Notes: generated from the sequence alone by a model not told the origin. A DNA stretch of 64,000 bases from Pseudorasbora parva (GCF_024679245.1 NC_090183.1:18912207-18976206), one strand, 5' to 3'. Shown: positions 45,787 through 58,904, counted from the first letter of the stretch. Numbers and translations are program-made.

Positions 45787-48061
45787 CCAATCAGAGCACG
45801 CCTCGCGCCGGGCTATGGCCGTGCAGCTGCACTGCGCTTTACATAGATACCTTTATTAATAAAGTTTTGCTTCACATTCTCGAGAAAAGGAGTTTTTCCC
45901 ATACGCAATACGAGGAACCTCTCTCGAAAGGGAACATTAAAAGCAATAAACATTCTGCAGCACACTCAGTTCAAAGGATTTACATTAAACAAACTACACC
46001 TTAAAACCCTAAAATGAATACGATTTCTGTAATCATTTAACCATGATTTATCATGTAATACTTATTTTGCTTGCCATGGGCCACAATGACTAGAAAGTAC
46101 ACCAAAACGCAACATAAATTCACAAAAGACACTAATTTAATTTGTTCGGTGTAATCCACATCTTTAGAATCCATACGAGGAACTTCTTTATCAAGCGTTC
46201 TCCATCTTTCTCTTCAATAGCGACCGTAAACAAATCCCGCGCTCCATCTTTCTCTTCAACAGCGACCGTAAACAAATCCCGCGCTCCATCTTTCTCTTCG
46301 TATTTTGAGGTAAAAACACCTTTGTTTAAATGTTGCCAATACGTTCATGTTGTACCTTTCACTATTTATCCAAATAGACAAAAAATATGTTTTGTGTCTG
46401 TAGAAGCTGCTTATTAACTTATATAAATTACTACCCTAATTGAGGATAAAACTTTCACTTTAGAATAGAGGGTCAAATTGCCTTTATTAGTACTGTATTA
46501 ATGGTAGTTAGGCTTAATTATTGACATATTCTGGTCAATAAACTTAAATATCATTCAATAAGTGCCATAATTAATGAGGATAAAACTTTCACTTTAGAAT
46601 AGAGGGTCAAATTTCCTTTATTAGTACTGTATTAATGGTAGTTAGGCTTAATTATTTAACTATTAACTATTTGGTAATTCTTCATTAATTATGAATGGGT
46701 TTCTTATGTTTTCACTTTAGAATACTGTTCCAGGTTCTAAGTAATTCCTTGAGAACTATGTGGTAATTCTTCATTAATTATGAATGGGTTTCTTATGTTT
46801 TCACTTTAGAATACTGTTCCAGGTTCTAAGTAACTCCTTGAGAACTATGTGGTAATTCTTCATTAATTATAAATGGGTTTCTTATGTTTTCACGTTAGAA
46901 TACTGTTCCAGGTTCTAAGTAACTCCTTGAGAACTATTTGGTAATTCTTTATTAATTATGAATGGGTTCCTTATATTTTCACTTTAGAATACTGTTCCAG
47001 GTTCTAAGTAACTCCTTGAGAACTATTTGGTAATTCTTTTTTAATGACTCAAAGGTTCCCTGTATTCTCATTTTCCCCTCAGTCATTGCCTTAAATACAG
47101 AAATCATTTGGTATCACATAAACATAAAATGCCTGAGCCATGTTGGCAAGGCACTTAGATTGGGGATGGGGTTCCATCCTGAACTTCTGGTTGCAGACAA
47201 TACTTACATAAAAAAAAAAAATCATCAACATCCTCATTAATGTAGTATTAATATACCGCCCACGGGCCTCCCGAGTCGGGTCTGAGCATCCCACCTCTCT
47301 GCCTTCGGGCAGAGAGCAGCCGAGCGGGCTTCGAGGACGCCGCCGGGCCTTCTCACCCACTCTCTGCCCCTCCCGGAAATACTCAGACAACACTGCGGGC
47401 CGCCCACAGGCCTCCCGAGTCGGGTCTGAGCATCCCACCTCTCTGCCTTCGGGCAGCAAGCAGCCGAGCGCGCTCCGGGCCGCCTCTGGGCCTCCCGAGT
47501 CGAGCCAGAGTACTCCATTGCGCTGCCCCACCCCGGGCATGTCTGTGGTACCGTTGATCCCGCTGGTACGGTCCCTGGGAGCATGGCTACAGCTCCCTCG
47601 ACCGTCCCATTGGCTCATCCGTACCATCAGACTCGGCTACGCGATTTAGTTCGCGCGCCGGCCACCCAAGTACAAGGGCATCCTCTTCACCTCAGTGCGA
47701 AGCAGCGATGTCCAAGTCTTGCGGTCAGAGATCGAGGTCCTACTGGCGAAGGACGCGATCGAGCCGGTTCCTCCAGCCGAGATGAAGACAGGGTTCTACA
47801 GCCCCTACTTCATTGTGCCCAAGAAAGGGGGTGGGCTACGGCCAATCCTGGACCTGCGCGTCCTGAATCGGGCCCTGCACAAGCTCCCGTTCCGGATGTT
47901 AACGCAGAAAACGAATTTTTCAATGCATCCGTCCCCAGGATTGGTTCGCAGCGATCGACCTGAAGGACGCGTACTTCCATGTCTCTATTCTCCCTCGACA
48001 CAGACCGTTCCTACGTTATGCGTTCGAGGGAAGGGCATACAGGTACAAGGTCCTGCCCTTC
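45787..48061. repeat. Tandem triplication, copy 2
   Basis: 2,275 bp. Junction on the left is TGCCCTT/CCAATCAGAGC. It has no MITE at the TTTAAATG site (about 46,324). It shares small variants with copy 3 against copy 1, such as CACGCCTCGC for CGCGCCTCGC and GAATACGATTTCTGTAATC. The DIRS D RT fragment repeats at about 47,640-48,061. Confidence 0.93.
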
Positions 48062-50337
48062 CCAATCAGAGCACGCCTCGCGCCGGGCTATGGCCGTGCA
48101 GCTGCACTGCGCTTTACATAGATACCTTTATTAATAAAGTTTTGCTTCACATTCTCGAGAAAAGGAGTTTTTCCCATACGCAATACGAGGAACCTCTCTC
48201 GAAAGGGAACATTAAAAGCAATAAACATTCTGCAGCACACTCAGTTCAAAGGATTTACATTAAACAAACTACACCTTAAAACCCTAAAATGAATACGATT
48301 TCTGTAATCATTTAACCATGATTTATCATGTAATACTTATTTTGCTTGCCATGGGCCACAATGACTAGAAAGTACACCAAAATGCAACATAAATTCACAA
48401 AAGACACTAATTTAATTTGTTCGGTGTAATCCACATCTTTAGAATCCATACGAGGAACTTCTTTATCAAGCGTTCTCCATCTTTCTCTTCAATAGCGACC
48501 GTAAACAAATCCCGCGCTCCATCTTTCTCTTCAACAGCGACCGTAAACAAATCCCGCGCTCCATCTTTCTCTTCGTATTTTGAGGTAAAAACACCTTTGT
48601 TTAAATGTTGCCAATACGTTCATGTTGTACCTTTCACTATTTATCCAAATAGACAAAAAATATGTTTTGTGTCTGTAGAAGCTGCTTATTAACTTATATA
48701 AATTACTACCCTAATTGAGGATAAAACTTTCACTTTAGAATAGAGGGTCAAATTGCCTTTATTAGTACTGTATTAATGGTAGTTAGGCTTAATTATTGAC
48801 ATATTCTGGTCAATAAACTTAAATATCATTCAATAAGTGCCATAATTAATGAGGATAAAACTTTCACTTTAGAATAGAGGGTCAAATTTCCTTTATTAGT
48901 ACTGTATTAATGGTAGTTAGGCTTAATTATTTAACTATTAACTATTTGGTAATTCTTCATTAATTATGAATGGGTTTCTTATGTTTTCACTTTAGAATAC
49001 TGTTCCAGGTTCTAAGTAATTCCTTGAGAACTATGTGGTAATTCTTCATTAATTATGAATGGGTTTCTTATGTTTTCACTTTAGAATACTGTTCCAGGTT
49101 CTAAGTAACTCCTTGAGAACTATGTGGTAATTCTTCATTAATTATGAATGGGTTTCTTATGTTTTCACTGTAGAATACTGTTCCAGGTTCTAAGTAACTC
49201 CTTGAGAACTATTTGGTAATTCTTCATTAATTATGAATGGGTTCCTTATGTTTTCAGTTTAGAATACTGTTCCAGGTTCTAAGTAACTCCTTGAGAACTA
49301 TTTGGTAATTCTTTTTTAATGACTCAAAGGTTCCCTGTATTCTCATTTTCCCCTCAGTCATTGCCTTAAATACAGAAATCATGTGGTATCACATAAACAT
49401 AAAATGCCTGAGCCATGTTGGCAAGGCACTTAGATTGGGGATGGGGTTCCATCCTGAACTTCTGGTTGCAGACAATACTTACATAAAAAAAAAAAAAATC
49501 ATCAACATCCTCATTAATGTAGTATTAATATACCGCCCACGGGCCTCCCGAGTCGGGTCTGAGCATCCCACCTCTCTGCTTTCGGGCAGAGAGCAGCCGA
49601 GCGGGCTTCGAGGACGCCGCCGGGCCTTCTCACCCACTCTCTGCCCCTCCCGGAAATACTCAGACAACACTGCGGGCCGCCCACAGGCCTCCCGAGTCGG
49701 GTCTGAGCATCCCACCTCTCTGCCTTCGGGCAGCAAGCAGCCGAGCGGGCTCCGGGCCGCCTCCGGGCCTCCCGAGTCGAGCCAGAGTACTCCATTGCGC
49801 TGCCCCACCCCGGGCATGTCTGTGGTGCCGTTGATCCCGCTGGTACGGTCCCTGGGAGCATGGCTACAGCTCCCTCGACCGTCCCATTGGCTCATCCGTA
49901 CCATCAGACTCGGCTACGCGATTTAGTTCGCGCGCCGGCCATTCAAGTACAAGGGCATCCTCTTCACCTCAGTGCGAAGCAGCGATGTCCAAGTCTTACG
50001 GTCAGAGATCGAGGTCCTACTGGCGAAGGACGCGATCGAGCCGGTTCCTCCAGCCGAGATGAAGACAGGGTTCTACAGCCCCTACTTCATTGTGCCCAAG
50101 AAAGGGGGTGGGCTACGGCCAATCCTGGACCTGCGCGTCCTGAATCGGGCCCTGCACAAGCTCCCGTTCCGGATGTTAACGCAGAAAATGAATTTTTCAA
50201 TGCATCCGTCCCCAGGATTGGTTCGCAGCGATCGACCTGAAGGACGCGTACTTCCATGTCTCTATTCTCCCTCGACACAGACCGTTCCTACGTTTTGCGT
50301 TCGAGGGAAGGGCATACAGGTACAAGGTCCTGCCCTT
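48062..50337. repeat. Tandem triplication, copy 3
   Basis: 2,276 bp, continuing past 50,337 into the rest of DIRS D with CTTCGGGCTGTCCCTG in place of the junction. It is the only copy whose RT text runs on, so it marks the original right boundary. Confidence 0.93.
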
Positions 50338-50783
50338 CGGGCTGTCCCTGTCGCCTCGCGTCTTTGCGAAGATCGTGGAGGCAGCCATTGTTCCACTACG
50401 AGAACGCAGCGTTCGCATTCTCAACTTTCTCGCCCAGTTTCGGGAGCAGTTGTGCGAACACAGGGACATGGTGCTCAGTCACCTCAGCCTGTTGGGCCTT
50501 CGGGTCAACCGATGGGAAGAGAAAGCTCTGTCCTACTCAGAGAATCTCTTACCTCGGTATGGAGCTGGATTCGGTCAACCAGACTGCACGCCTCACGGAG
50601 GAGCGAGTCAGGTCGGTGTTGAACTGCTTGAATATGTTCAAAGGCAGAACAGTGGTCCCACTGAAACTTTTTCAGAGGCTCCTGGGGCATATGGCATCTG
50701 CAGCTGCGGTCACGCCACTCGGATTGCTTCATATGAGACCGCTCCAACACTGGCTTCATGGCCGAGTCCCGAGGTGGGCGTAG
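49790..50783 (+). pseudogene. DIRS D reverse transcriptase, YxDD box deleted
   Basis: The text runs LGYAI-stop-FARRP (TAG at 49,922-49,924), KDAIEPVPPAEMKTGFYS, YFIVPKKGGGLRPILDLRVL, then a frameshift, AIDLKDAYFHVSILPRHRP, VLPFGLSLSPRVFAK, and RSVRILNFL-AQFREQL. In relatives the last part reads LNY-IDDWLIL-A: the two catalytic aspartates and about six residues are gone at about 50,430, in frame. A further frameshift follows at LRVN; CPTQRISYLGMELDSVNQ and FQRLLGHMASAAAVTPLG are in the frame ending at 50,783. The enzyme cannot be active. Confidence 0.87.
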
Positions 50784-50807
50784 CGGAGCGGCCAGTACCG
50801 GGACCCA

Positions 50808-51424
50808 GTGACTCCGTATTGCCGCCAAACTTTCAGTCCTTGGTCAGACACAACATTCCTCCGGGCCAGGGTGCCCTTAGAACAAGTGTCCAGGCATGCT
50901 GTGCTGTTCACGGATGCCTCATCCACGGGCTGGGGGGCCACGTACAACGGGCATGCAGTTGCCGGTCTGTGGACAGAACCACAGTTGCATTGGCATATCA
51001 ATTGCCTCGAGTTGCTAGCAGTACACTTGGCACTACGCTGCCTCAAGGGGCTGCTATGTGGCAAGCATGTACTGGTCCATACGGACAGCATGGCGGCCGT
51101 TGCGTACATCAACCGTCAGGGTGGTCTACGCTCCCGTCGCATGTTCCAACTCGCCCGCCACCTGCTCCTGTGGAGTCAGAAGCAGCTGAGGTCGCTTCGG
51201 GCCATTCATGTCCCTGGTGCGCTCAACCAGACAGCCGATGAGATCTCTCGGCAGCCAGCACCTCCGGGAGAGAGGCGACTCCACCCCCAGGTGGTACAGC
51301 TGATATGGGACCAGTTCGGAGCCGCACAGGTAGACCTGTTTGCCTCTCCGGACTCGACCCATTGCCAGTGGTACTATTCCCTGACCGGGGGTACCCTCGG
51401 CACAGATGCACTGGCGCACAGCTA
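50808..51424 (+). pseudogene. DIRS D RNase H domain
   Basis: ORF with RHAVLFTDASSTGWGATYNG, NCLELLAVHLALRCL, VLVHTDSMAAVAYINRQGG and LNQTADEISRQ, the four acidic RNase H motifs in order. It is separated from the RT frame by a stop at about 50,783 and a shift. It ends HS-stop at 51,422, earlier than in B. The domain itself looks complete, so it probably kept function until the element decayed. Confidence 0.8.
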
Positions 51425-51689
51425 GCCCCGGGACCTACGCAAGTATGCATTTCCCCCAGTGAGCCTTCTGGCACAGACACTGTGCAAAGTCAGGGAGGAC
51501 GAGGAGCAGGTCTTGCTAGTTGCGCCGTATTGGCCCAACCGGACCTGGTTCCCAGAACTTACTCTCCTCGCGACAGCCCCTCCTTGGCCCATTCCCCTGA
51601 GGAAGGACCTTCTTTCTCAGGGTCGGGGCACTCTATGGCACCTGCGTCCAGACCTCTGGAATCTTTGTGTCTGGTCCCTGGACGGGACG

Positions 51690-52437
51690 CGGGGGTTCTA
51701 GATGGACTACCACAAGCAGTCGTAGATACCATCTCTTCAGCTAAAGCCCCATCTACGAGGCGCCTCTATGTACTGAAGTGGAACCTGTTCGTTGAGTGGT
51801 GCTCTTCCTGCGGGGAAGACCCCCGAAGGTGTTGGATTGGTGTCGTGCTTTCCTTCCTGCAAGACGGGTTGGAGCGAAGGCTGTCTCCCTCCACCCTCAA
51901 AGTGTACGTCGCCGCAATAGCGGCGTACCACGACGCAGTTGAAGGTAAGTCCATAGGGAAGCACGACCTAATCGCCAGGTTCCTCAGCGGTGCGAGGAGA
52001 TTAAATCCTCCTCGTCCATCCTCGATACCCTCTTGGGACTTAGCTCTAGTGCTCAGAGCACTTCAGAGTCCTCCCATCGAGCCTTTGGAGTCAATTGAGC
52101 TTAAAATCTTGTCAATGAAGACAGTGCTCCTGACTGCATTGGCCTCTATCAAGGCCAGCAGAAGGGAAAGGCTGTCTCCAAGCAGAGGTTAACCCACTGG
52201 ATAGTGGATGCTATAGTCTTGGCTTACCAGTCCCAAGACGTGCCTTGCCCGTTCGGGTTGCGAGCTCACTCCACTAGGAGTGTAGCATCCTCCTGGGCGC
52301 TGGCTCAAGGCGCCTCGCTGACAGACATTTGTAGAGCTGCGGGCTGGGCGACACCTAACACGTTCGCTAGATTTTATAGCCTACGTGTAGAGCCGGAATC
52401 TTCCCGCATCCTCGCCCCTGGTGGCCAGGAGCGCTAA
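51690..52437 (+). pseudogene. DIRS D tyrosine recombinase with internal deletion
   Basis: 51,690-52,160 gives LYVLKWNLFVEWC, LSPSTLKVYVAAIAAYHD, HDLIARFLSGARRLNP and MKTVLLTALASIK, where relatives continue with RVGDLQAL containing the first Arg. Here it jumps to the text KGKAVSKQRLTHWIVDAI in another frame. 52,204-52,437 gives LRAHSTRSVASSWAL (His-x-x-Arg) and TPNTFARFYSL (Tyr, near 52,375), ending GGQER. So the deletion removes the first catalytic Arg and roughly the middle of the domain. Confidence 0.85.
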
Positions 52438-52484
52438 GTGCCCGTTCTAAGTGTCGGCTTGCAACGCCACTCCCGCCCTCTGGG

Positions 52485-53305
52485 CCGGTGTGAGGGACCA
52501 AGCAGTCAAGGGCAAAGAACACAGGATTTCCAACCAAAAAAATTAATTTATTAAATGAAGAAAGCCAAAGTTCACAAATTAAATTACTTGAAAAACTGAA
52601 TGAAAATAAAGTCAGGTCTGGGCCCAAAACAAAAGGGTACGCTGAACAGAACCAAACTTAACAATAATCAAACCAAACTAAACAGAAAAAAACATGGCCT
52701 CCCCAAATGCCACACATGGGGAAATTTATACACAAAGGACTAGTCCATTACACACACATAGGGAACAACAAACATCCATTAACCCAAGGAGAATAAATGA
52801 GACTACATGACAAAGTTGTTAATTAATTCACCAACAGGTCATAAACAAGTTAATATACACAAACAAATATAATAACCAAAAAATAAACAAACAATCTTAC
52901 ACCCCCCCCCCCCCCCCCCCTCCCCCGGCTAATCTGCAGCATGGACTCAACCACCGGCACAAAATGGCGGCTGCTGACGCCAGCTGGTCCTTTACTCGAA
53001 CGGACCTCCACAGAAGTGCAGCGCTCTGCCCAGACAGCATCAAACCTCCGCTTTCCACATATAGGTAACTTAAACTCAAAGAAACAAATGTTAACACAAT
53101 ATACCACTAATAACTAGAAAGTGTGCACCCAAACTAGTCATGTATGGCATAAGTGTAAATTAGAAATAAAGTGGTGAACCTGAACCAAATCTGTCTGTCT
53201 TTATTATGAAATTTACAATGTGATCTGCAACAGAATATTTAATCATGAAATATACTAAAAGACCAGCAACCTAAGGTGTAAACAAACAAGAGAAAGATGC
53301 ATGTC
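52485..53305 (-). mobile_element. LTR-like insertion in DIRS D 3' region
   Basis: A foreign AT-rich block splits the GC-rich 3' non-coding part of D. Read on the minus strand it has GTGTATAAATTTCC (TATA-like), then AATAAATTAATT (poly-A signal-like) about 190 bases on, and ends TTGGTCCCTCACA. A purine-rich stretch with a 19-base G run (C at 52,902-52,920 on plus) lies inside. No coding sequence. Limits and superfamily are uncertain. Confidence 0.4.
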
Positions 53306-53989
53306 TATGTGGGTGTGGCTTAGTTACCGCCTTGCTGTCTGGCCACGTTGTCGGCCATCACAGCCGGATACGTGCGTTTATTGTCTCCAGTTGTGTTCCC
53401 CAGGAAACCGGCTAACCCTGTTTAGCTCCTCCGTCACCCCATGCGGTGTCAGACGTTGCGGACCGTCTGACGCTAGGCCTGCACCCGTATCCTTGTGAAA
53501 CGTGGTTGTAGGCTGGGTTCCATATGTAGCGGATCCCTCACGGTAACCCCATATGTGTATTGGCTCCACGGTACCAGCTACCCTTCGGGCTAGCCCCGTG
53601 TCTTTCCCTTGACAGAGCCCCGCTCTGGGTCTCTGGCCGTGTTCTTTCCCCCCTACAATTAGGCTGGAACCACCCCAGAGACTGCCATATGTTGCACTAC
53701 CCTGCCAGGTTAGTCCTTATGTGTATTCCGCCACCACTCCTTCCCTGAAGGACGTGGCCCCGCAGCGTACCTTCTTCCGAGAAGAGCACGCTTCCCAGCG
53801 TGCTTGGTCACTCTAAGTGGGTCTTGCAGAAACAGCAGTGACTGACCTCCCTGCTTGGAGCCCTGACTTCCATACCATACTAGACGGTCCAGTGTGCTCA
53901 AGCAGGACGCTGGAAGGGCCAGCATCCTGGCGTGTTCCAGAGGGATCCCAATTCGCGGGTTCAGTTCTGATGTACGTCGAACGTGACCG
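53306..53989 (+). other. DIRS D 3' non-coding region
   Basis: GC-rich sequence without an ORF of interest, between the recombinase stop and the internal complementary region. The length fits a DIRS 3' non-coding part. Confidence 0.5.
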
Positions 53990-54062
53990 ACTGAAAGGGA
54001 ACGTCTCGGTTACGTATGTAACCCTCGTTCCCTGAAGGAGGGAACGGAGACGTACGTCCCGT
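53990..54062. repeat. DIRS D internal complementary region
   Basis: GAAAGGGAACGTCTCGGTTA and GTAACCCTCGTTCCCTGAAG are the inverse of the right end at 54,290-54,335. AAC sits at the junction as in B and C. Confidence 0.8.
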
Positions 54063-54337
54063 CGCCAGGTGCTGTGCTTCAGCTAGGAGCCCAGTCACGT
54101 ATTCGGCTCCTCAGTTGAAAAAAGCATTGATCTGCCATTCCACTTCCTATTTATACCCGCGCTGCGGGGCGGAGCGTGGAATGTGCGGATCACATGCCAA
54201 TCTCTGATTGGCTCGTTTTTATACACTTGAAGTGGATAGGTCTCTGAGTTCAGATCCCAATTCGTCGGTTCAGTTCTGACGTTCGTCTCCGTTCCCTCCT
54301 TCAGGGAACGAGGGTTACATACATAACCGAGAAGATT
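54063..54337 (+). repeat. DIRS D right terminal repeat
   Basis: Contains TTTATACCCGCGCTGCGGGG, which has a TATA-like element and a GC hairpin, and ends CCCTCCTTCAGGGAACGAGG then CATAACCGAGAAG. The terminal CGTT has changed. Confidence 0.7.
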
Positions 54338-55206
54338 CTCAACATAACGCCAACCATGATGCAATTGTTGGGCTCATTTATATGCACGCCCCCAACATTT
54401 GCATCTGTCCAAACATGTTCATTGTCAGGCGGAACTGACGGAGCCGAATCATCGGCACTGCAGGTAAACATGCATCACGCCAGGATAGCAAAAACAGCAG
54501 ATCTCATGGACAAATATGTCATGCTCCAGGCTGTGCAGGAGACGTGAGGACTTTTCTACCCTTCCCACAGATAACAAATGTCAACGGTCATGGTTGATGT
54601 TTATAATCGGATACCACAACAATTTAATTTAAGATCGTTCGGTTGTTCGGCCCATTTCAAGCAAGCTTCGCTCAATGTCTTAAACTGAAGAAAGTGGCAA
54701 TTACAACTGTATTCCTGCAAGCAGTAAGTAGCGATTTTTTCAACTTATTGACTGTTTAAAAAATTTCTGATTAAATGTAAAGTTTCTTAGAGAAGCATTG
54801 TCTAGATAACGCAAGATGCCAGTAGGCCTACAGCAGGGGTCTTCAACTAAAATTGCTTGCGGTCCAGTAAATAAACCTTCCTCACTGGCCGAGGTCCGGA
54901 AAATTATATACCTAAAAACATGAATTGATGTCTTTTTGCCAGACTAAAGAACTAAAGAAATTAGTGTAGATTAAAAAAAGTGTCTTTATTTAACAAATTA
55001 TAGTATTTTCTCATATAGATAAACATGTATTTTCATATTGTTAAAGCAATAAGTAATCCTTTAATAAATTGATCTCATTTTGAGGTTGTTCTATTTAAGT
55101 TGCGTTGGTAAATAGATAATTCAGCCAGTAACTATGTCTGACAAAAAAAAATTATGAATGAAAAAATGCCTTCATCTCCAAATCTGTACTGAAAATGCAT
55201 TAATAT

Positions 55207-58200
55207 CAATCAATCAATCAATCAACTTTATTTATATAGCGCTTTTACAATCACGATTGTGTCAAAGCAGCTTCACAGTGTCAAACAGGATAATATTGCG
55301 ACAAAATTAGATTTGGCTGTACAGTCGTACTGGAGAAAACAGTAATGTTATCAGCTTAGTTTAATTTATCATATAGCAACAATGTTGGCAGATCAGTATT
55401 TAAGTTTATAGAATTAAATAAGACCTAATTCATACATTTTATTTGTATAATAAGTTGAATAACTTTAATCATATTTTTAGTGTCCCCAACTGAGCAAGCC
55501 AAGCCAAAGGCGACAGTGGCAAGGAACCAAAACTCCATCAGGGCGTGATGGAGAAAAATAAACCTTGGGAGAAACCAGACTCAGTCGGGGTGCCAGTTCT
55601 CCTCTGGCCTATTAACACACCGTGTAAGATTATTATTCTGGCAACCTTACAGGTCAGAAATCATATTAGATTGGAATATTCAAAATTTCAGGGTATAACG
55701 GAAGAGACAGATTTATTTGGAAATAAATGATGGGATGGTGCGTCGATTACACAAGAGTATGAATACATGAAAGATCTGAATTATTGCGCCGAAGACGGGT
55801 TTTGAGCATGTCGTGCCAGTGAGGCAAATTCGGAGGAGACACCATTTGACACGGCTCAGCAGACACTCCAGGATGAGCTGGTCATGTCCAGGCAGGTCCA
55901 CCATCCGATCCGGACAGGGCCCAGATCCGGGATAAACCTCGGGATAAACAGAGAGACAACATTAGCGTAGATGCCACTCTTTTTATGATGTAACGAGTAC
56001 ATCAGGTGTTATGGGAAGTGTTCCCGGTTCCGGCTGACCTAGTTAATGCAGCCTAACAATCAGTCAATTGAATTGAATAATAAAAAGTTAAAAATGTTCT
56101 ATGTGTATGCCATAGTAAAGAGATGTGTTTTTAGTCTAGATTTAAACTGACAGAGTGTGTCTGCTTCCCGAACAATGCTAGGAAGACTATTCCACAGTTT
56201 AGGAGCTAAATAGGAAAAGGATCGACCGCCGGCAGTTGATTTAGATATTCTAGGTATTATCAACTGGCCAGAGTTTTGAGACCGCAATAGACGTGATGGA
56301 GTATAATGCGTTAAGAGCTCGCTTAAGTACCGGGGAGCTAAACGATTTAGTGCTTTGTAAGTAATAAGCAAGATTTTAAAATGTATGCGATGTTTAATAG
56401 GGAGCCAGTGCAATGTTGACAGAACTGGACTAATATGATCATACTTCCTGGTTCTAGTAAGAACTCTAGCTGCTGCATTTTGGACTAGCTGGAGTTTGTT
56501 TATTAAGCGAGCAGGGCAACCACCCAGTAGAGCATTACAATAATCTAGCCTTGAGCTCATGAACGCATGTACTAACTGTTCAGCATTTTGCATTGAAAGC
56601 ATGTGCCGTAATTTAGATATATTTTTAAGATGATAAAATGCGGTTTTACAGATGCTAGAAACGTGGCTTTCAAATGAAAGATTGGTATCAAAGAGCACAC
56701 CCAGGTTCCTCACTGATGACGAGGGCTTGACAGAGCAGTCATCAAGTGTTAGACAGTATTCTCGGTTACTACTTGTGGAACTTTTCTGTCCAATAATTAA
56801 AAATTCAGTTTTATCTGAATTAAGTTGCAGGAAATTACTATTCATCCAATTTTTTATATCAGCTATGCATTCCGTTAATCTTGTGAATTGGTAGGTTTCG
56901 TCAGGGCGTGAGGAAATATAGAGCTGAGTATCGTCAGCATAACAATGAAAACTAACGCCATGTTTCCTAATGATATCTCCCAGTGGTAGCATATACAGGG
57001 TGAAAAGCAACGGTCCTAACACTGAGCCTTGCGGTACCCCATACTGAACTTGTGATTGGTGTGACATCTCTTCATTTACTGCTACAAACTGATAACGGTC
57101 AGATAAGTATGATTTAAACCATGCCAAAGCAGTTCCACTAACGCCAACATAATTTTCGATTCTATTCAGAAGAATATTGTGATCGATAGTATCAAATGCA
57201 GCGCTAAGATCGAGTAACACTAATAGAGAGATACAACCACGATCAGATGATAAGAGTAAATCATTTGTAACTCTAATTAGAGCAGTCTCAGTGCTATGAT
57301 ACGGTCTAAATCCTGACTGGAAATCCTCACATATACCATTTCTTTCTAAAAAGGAACATAATTGTGAAGACACAGCCTTTTCTAGTATTTTTGATAGATA
57401 CGGTAGATTCGAGATTGGCCTGTAATTGACTAATTCTTTAGGATCAAGTTGCGTTTTTTTAATAAGTGGTTTAATTATAGCCAACTTAAAAGTTTTCGGT
57501 ACATATCCTAATGTCAAAGATGAATTAATGATATCAAGCAGAGGATCTATGACCTCTGGAAGTATCTCTTTTAATAGCCTAGTCGGTATAGGGTCAAGCA
57601 TACATGTTGTTGATTTTGAAGATTTTACAAGTTTAGCCAATTCTTCTCCTCCTATAGTAGTGAATGAGTGTAATTTTTCCTCAGTGACACTACAGCGCTC
57701 TGTCTGAAGTGATACTGTAATAGACGGCTGCATGGTTATAATTTTATTCCTAATATTATCAATCTTACTAGTAAAGAAGTTCATAAAGTCATTACTGCTG
57801 TGTTGTTTACAAACATCAGAAGCTGAAGCTTTATTTTTTGATAATTTAGCTACTGTATCGAATAAATACTTAGGGTTGTGTTTGTTTTCTTCTAAAAGAG
57901 TTGAGAAATAAGCAGATCTAGCAGTTTTTATGGCCTTTCTGTATGCAATCATGCTCTCTTTCCACAAATTGCGAAAAACCTCCAGTTTTGTTTTCTTCCA
58001 GCTGCGCTCCATTTTTCTGGCTGCTGTTTTAAGGGCCCGAGTGTGCTCGTTGTACCACGGCGTTGGATTATTTGCTTTAATCTTCTTTAAGCGCCGGGGA
58101 GCAACTATGTCTAAAGTGCTAGTAAAGAGAGAGTCAATAGTTTCTGTTGCAGCATCAAGTTCCTCTTGGCTATCTGTAATGCTGAGGAGATGGAACTGAT

Positions 58201-58904
58201 GAGGAAGATTATGTACAAAGCAATCTTTAGTCGCAGCGGTTATCGTCCTGCCATATTTGAAGCGAGGGGATGGCTTTGCAGCCTTAGGTAAATTAAGTAT
58301 ACATGATATTAGGTAATGATCTGAGATGTCATCGCTCTGCTGCAGAATTTTAACAGTATCAACATTTATTCCATGTGACATTATTAGATCTAAAGTATGA
58401 TTAAGGCGATGAGTGGGTCCCAATACGTGTTGTCTAACTCCAATAGAGTTTAGAATGTCTCTAAATGCCAATCCCAATGCGTCTTTTTCATTGTCTACGT
58501 GGATATTAAAATCCCCAACAATTAGTACTTTATCTACAGCTAATACTAACTCTGATACAAAATCAGCAAATTCTTTGATAAAGTCTGTATTGTGCCCTGG
58601 TGGCCTGTATACAGTAGCCAACACAAATGTCAGACGGGATTTATCATTTACACTACACAACGTTACATAAAGCACCAAAACTTCAAAGGAATTATATTTG
58701 AAACTAGACTTCTGAGTAATGCTGAAAATATTATTATAAATTATAGCAACACCTCCCCCTTTACCTTTCAGACGTGGCTCATGTTTATAACAATAATCTC
58801 GGGGGGTGCACTCATTTAAAGTAATGTAATCGTCAGGTTTTAGCCAGGTTTCTGTCAAGCACAGCACATCTAAGTTATGATCTATAATCATATCATTGAC
58901 AACA
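55207..58904 (-). mobile_element. L2-like LINE, 5'-truncated, young (copy 2)
   Basis: 3,698 bp on the minus strand, flanked by TAATAT (55,201-55,206 and 58,905-58,910). The 3' tail reads as CAAT repeats on plus. It starts within the endonuclease ([10 protein letters not shown]); ORF2 is open to its end. Close sister of 29,786-34,075, with few differences in protein and 3' UTR, so the family was recently active. Confidence 0.92.

Larger units (their letters stand above)
44985..54337 (+). mobile_element. DIRS-like retrotransposon D, 5'-truncated and rearranged
   Basis: Plus-strand DIRS sequence begins at about 44,985 (CCGCCCACGGGCCTCCCGAG) inside tandem copy 1 and is repeated at about 47,258 and 49,535 in copies 2 and 3. 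Only copy 3 continues into full RT, RNase H, recombinase and the 3' end. No gag-like gene or 5' terminal repeat is present. The internal complementary region (about 53,990-54,062) and the right end (about 54,280-54,337) show the DIRS geometry. Defects in RT and recombinase make it inactive. Confidence 0.85.
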
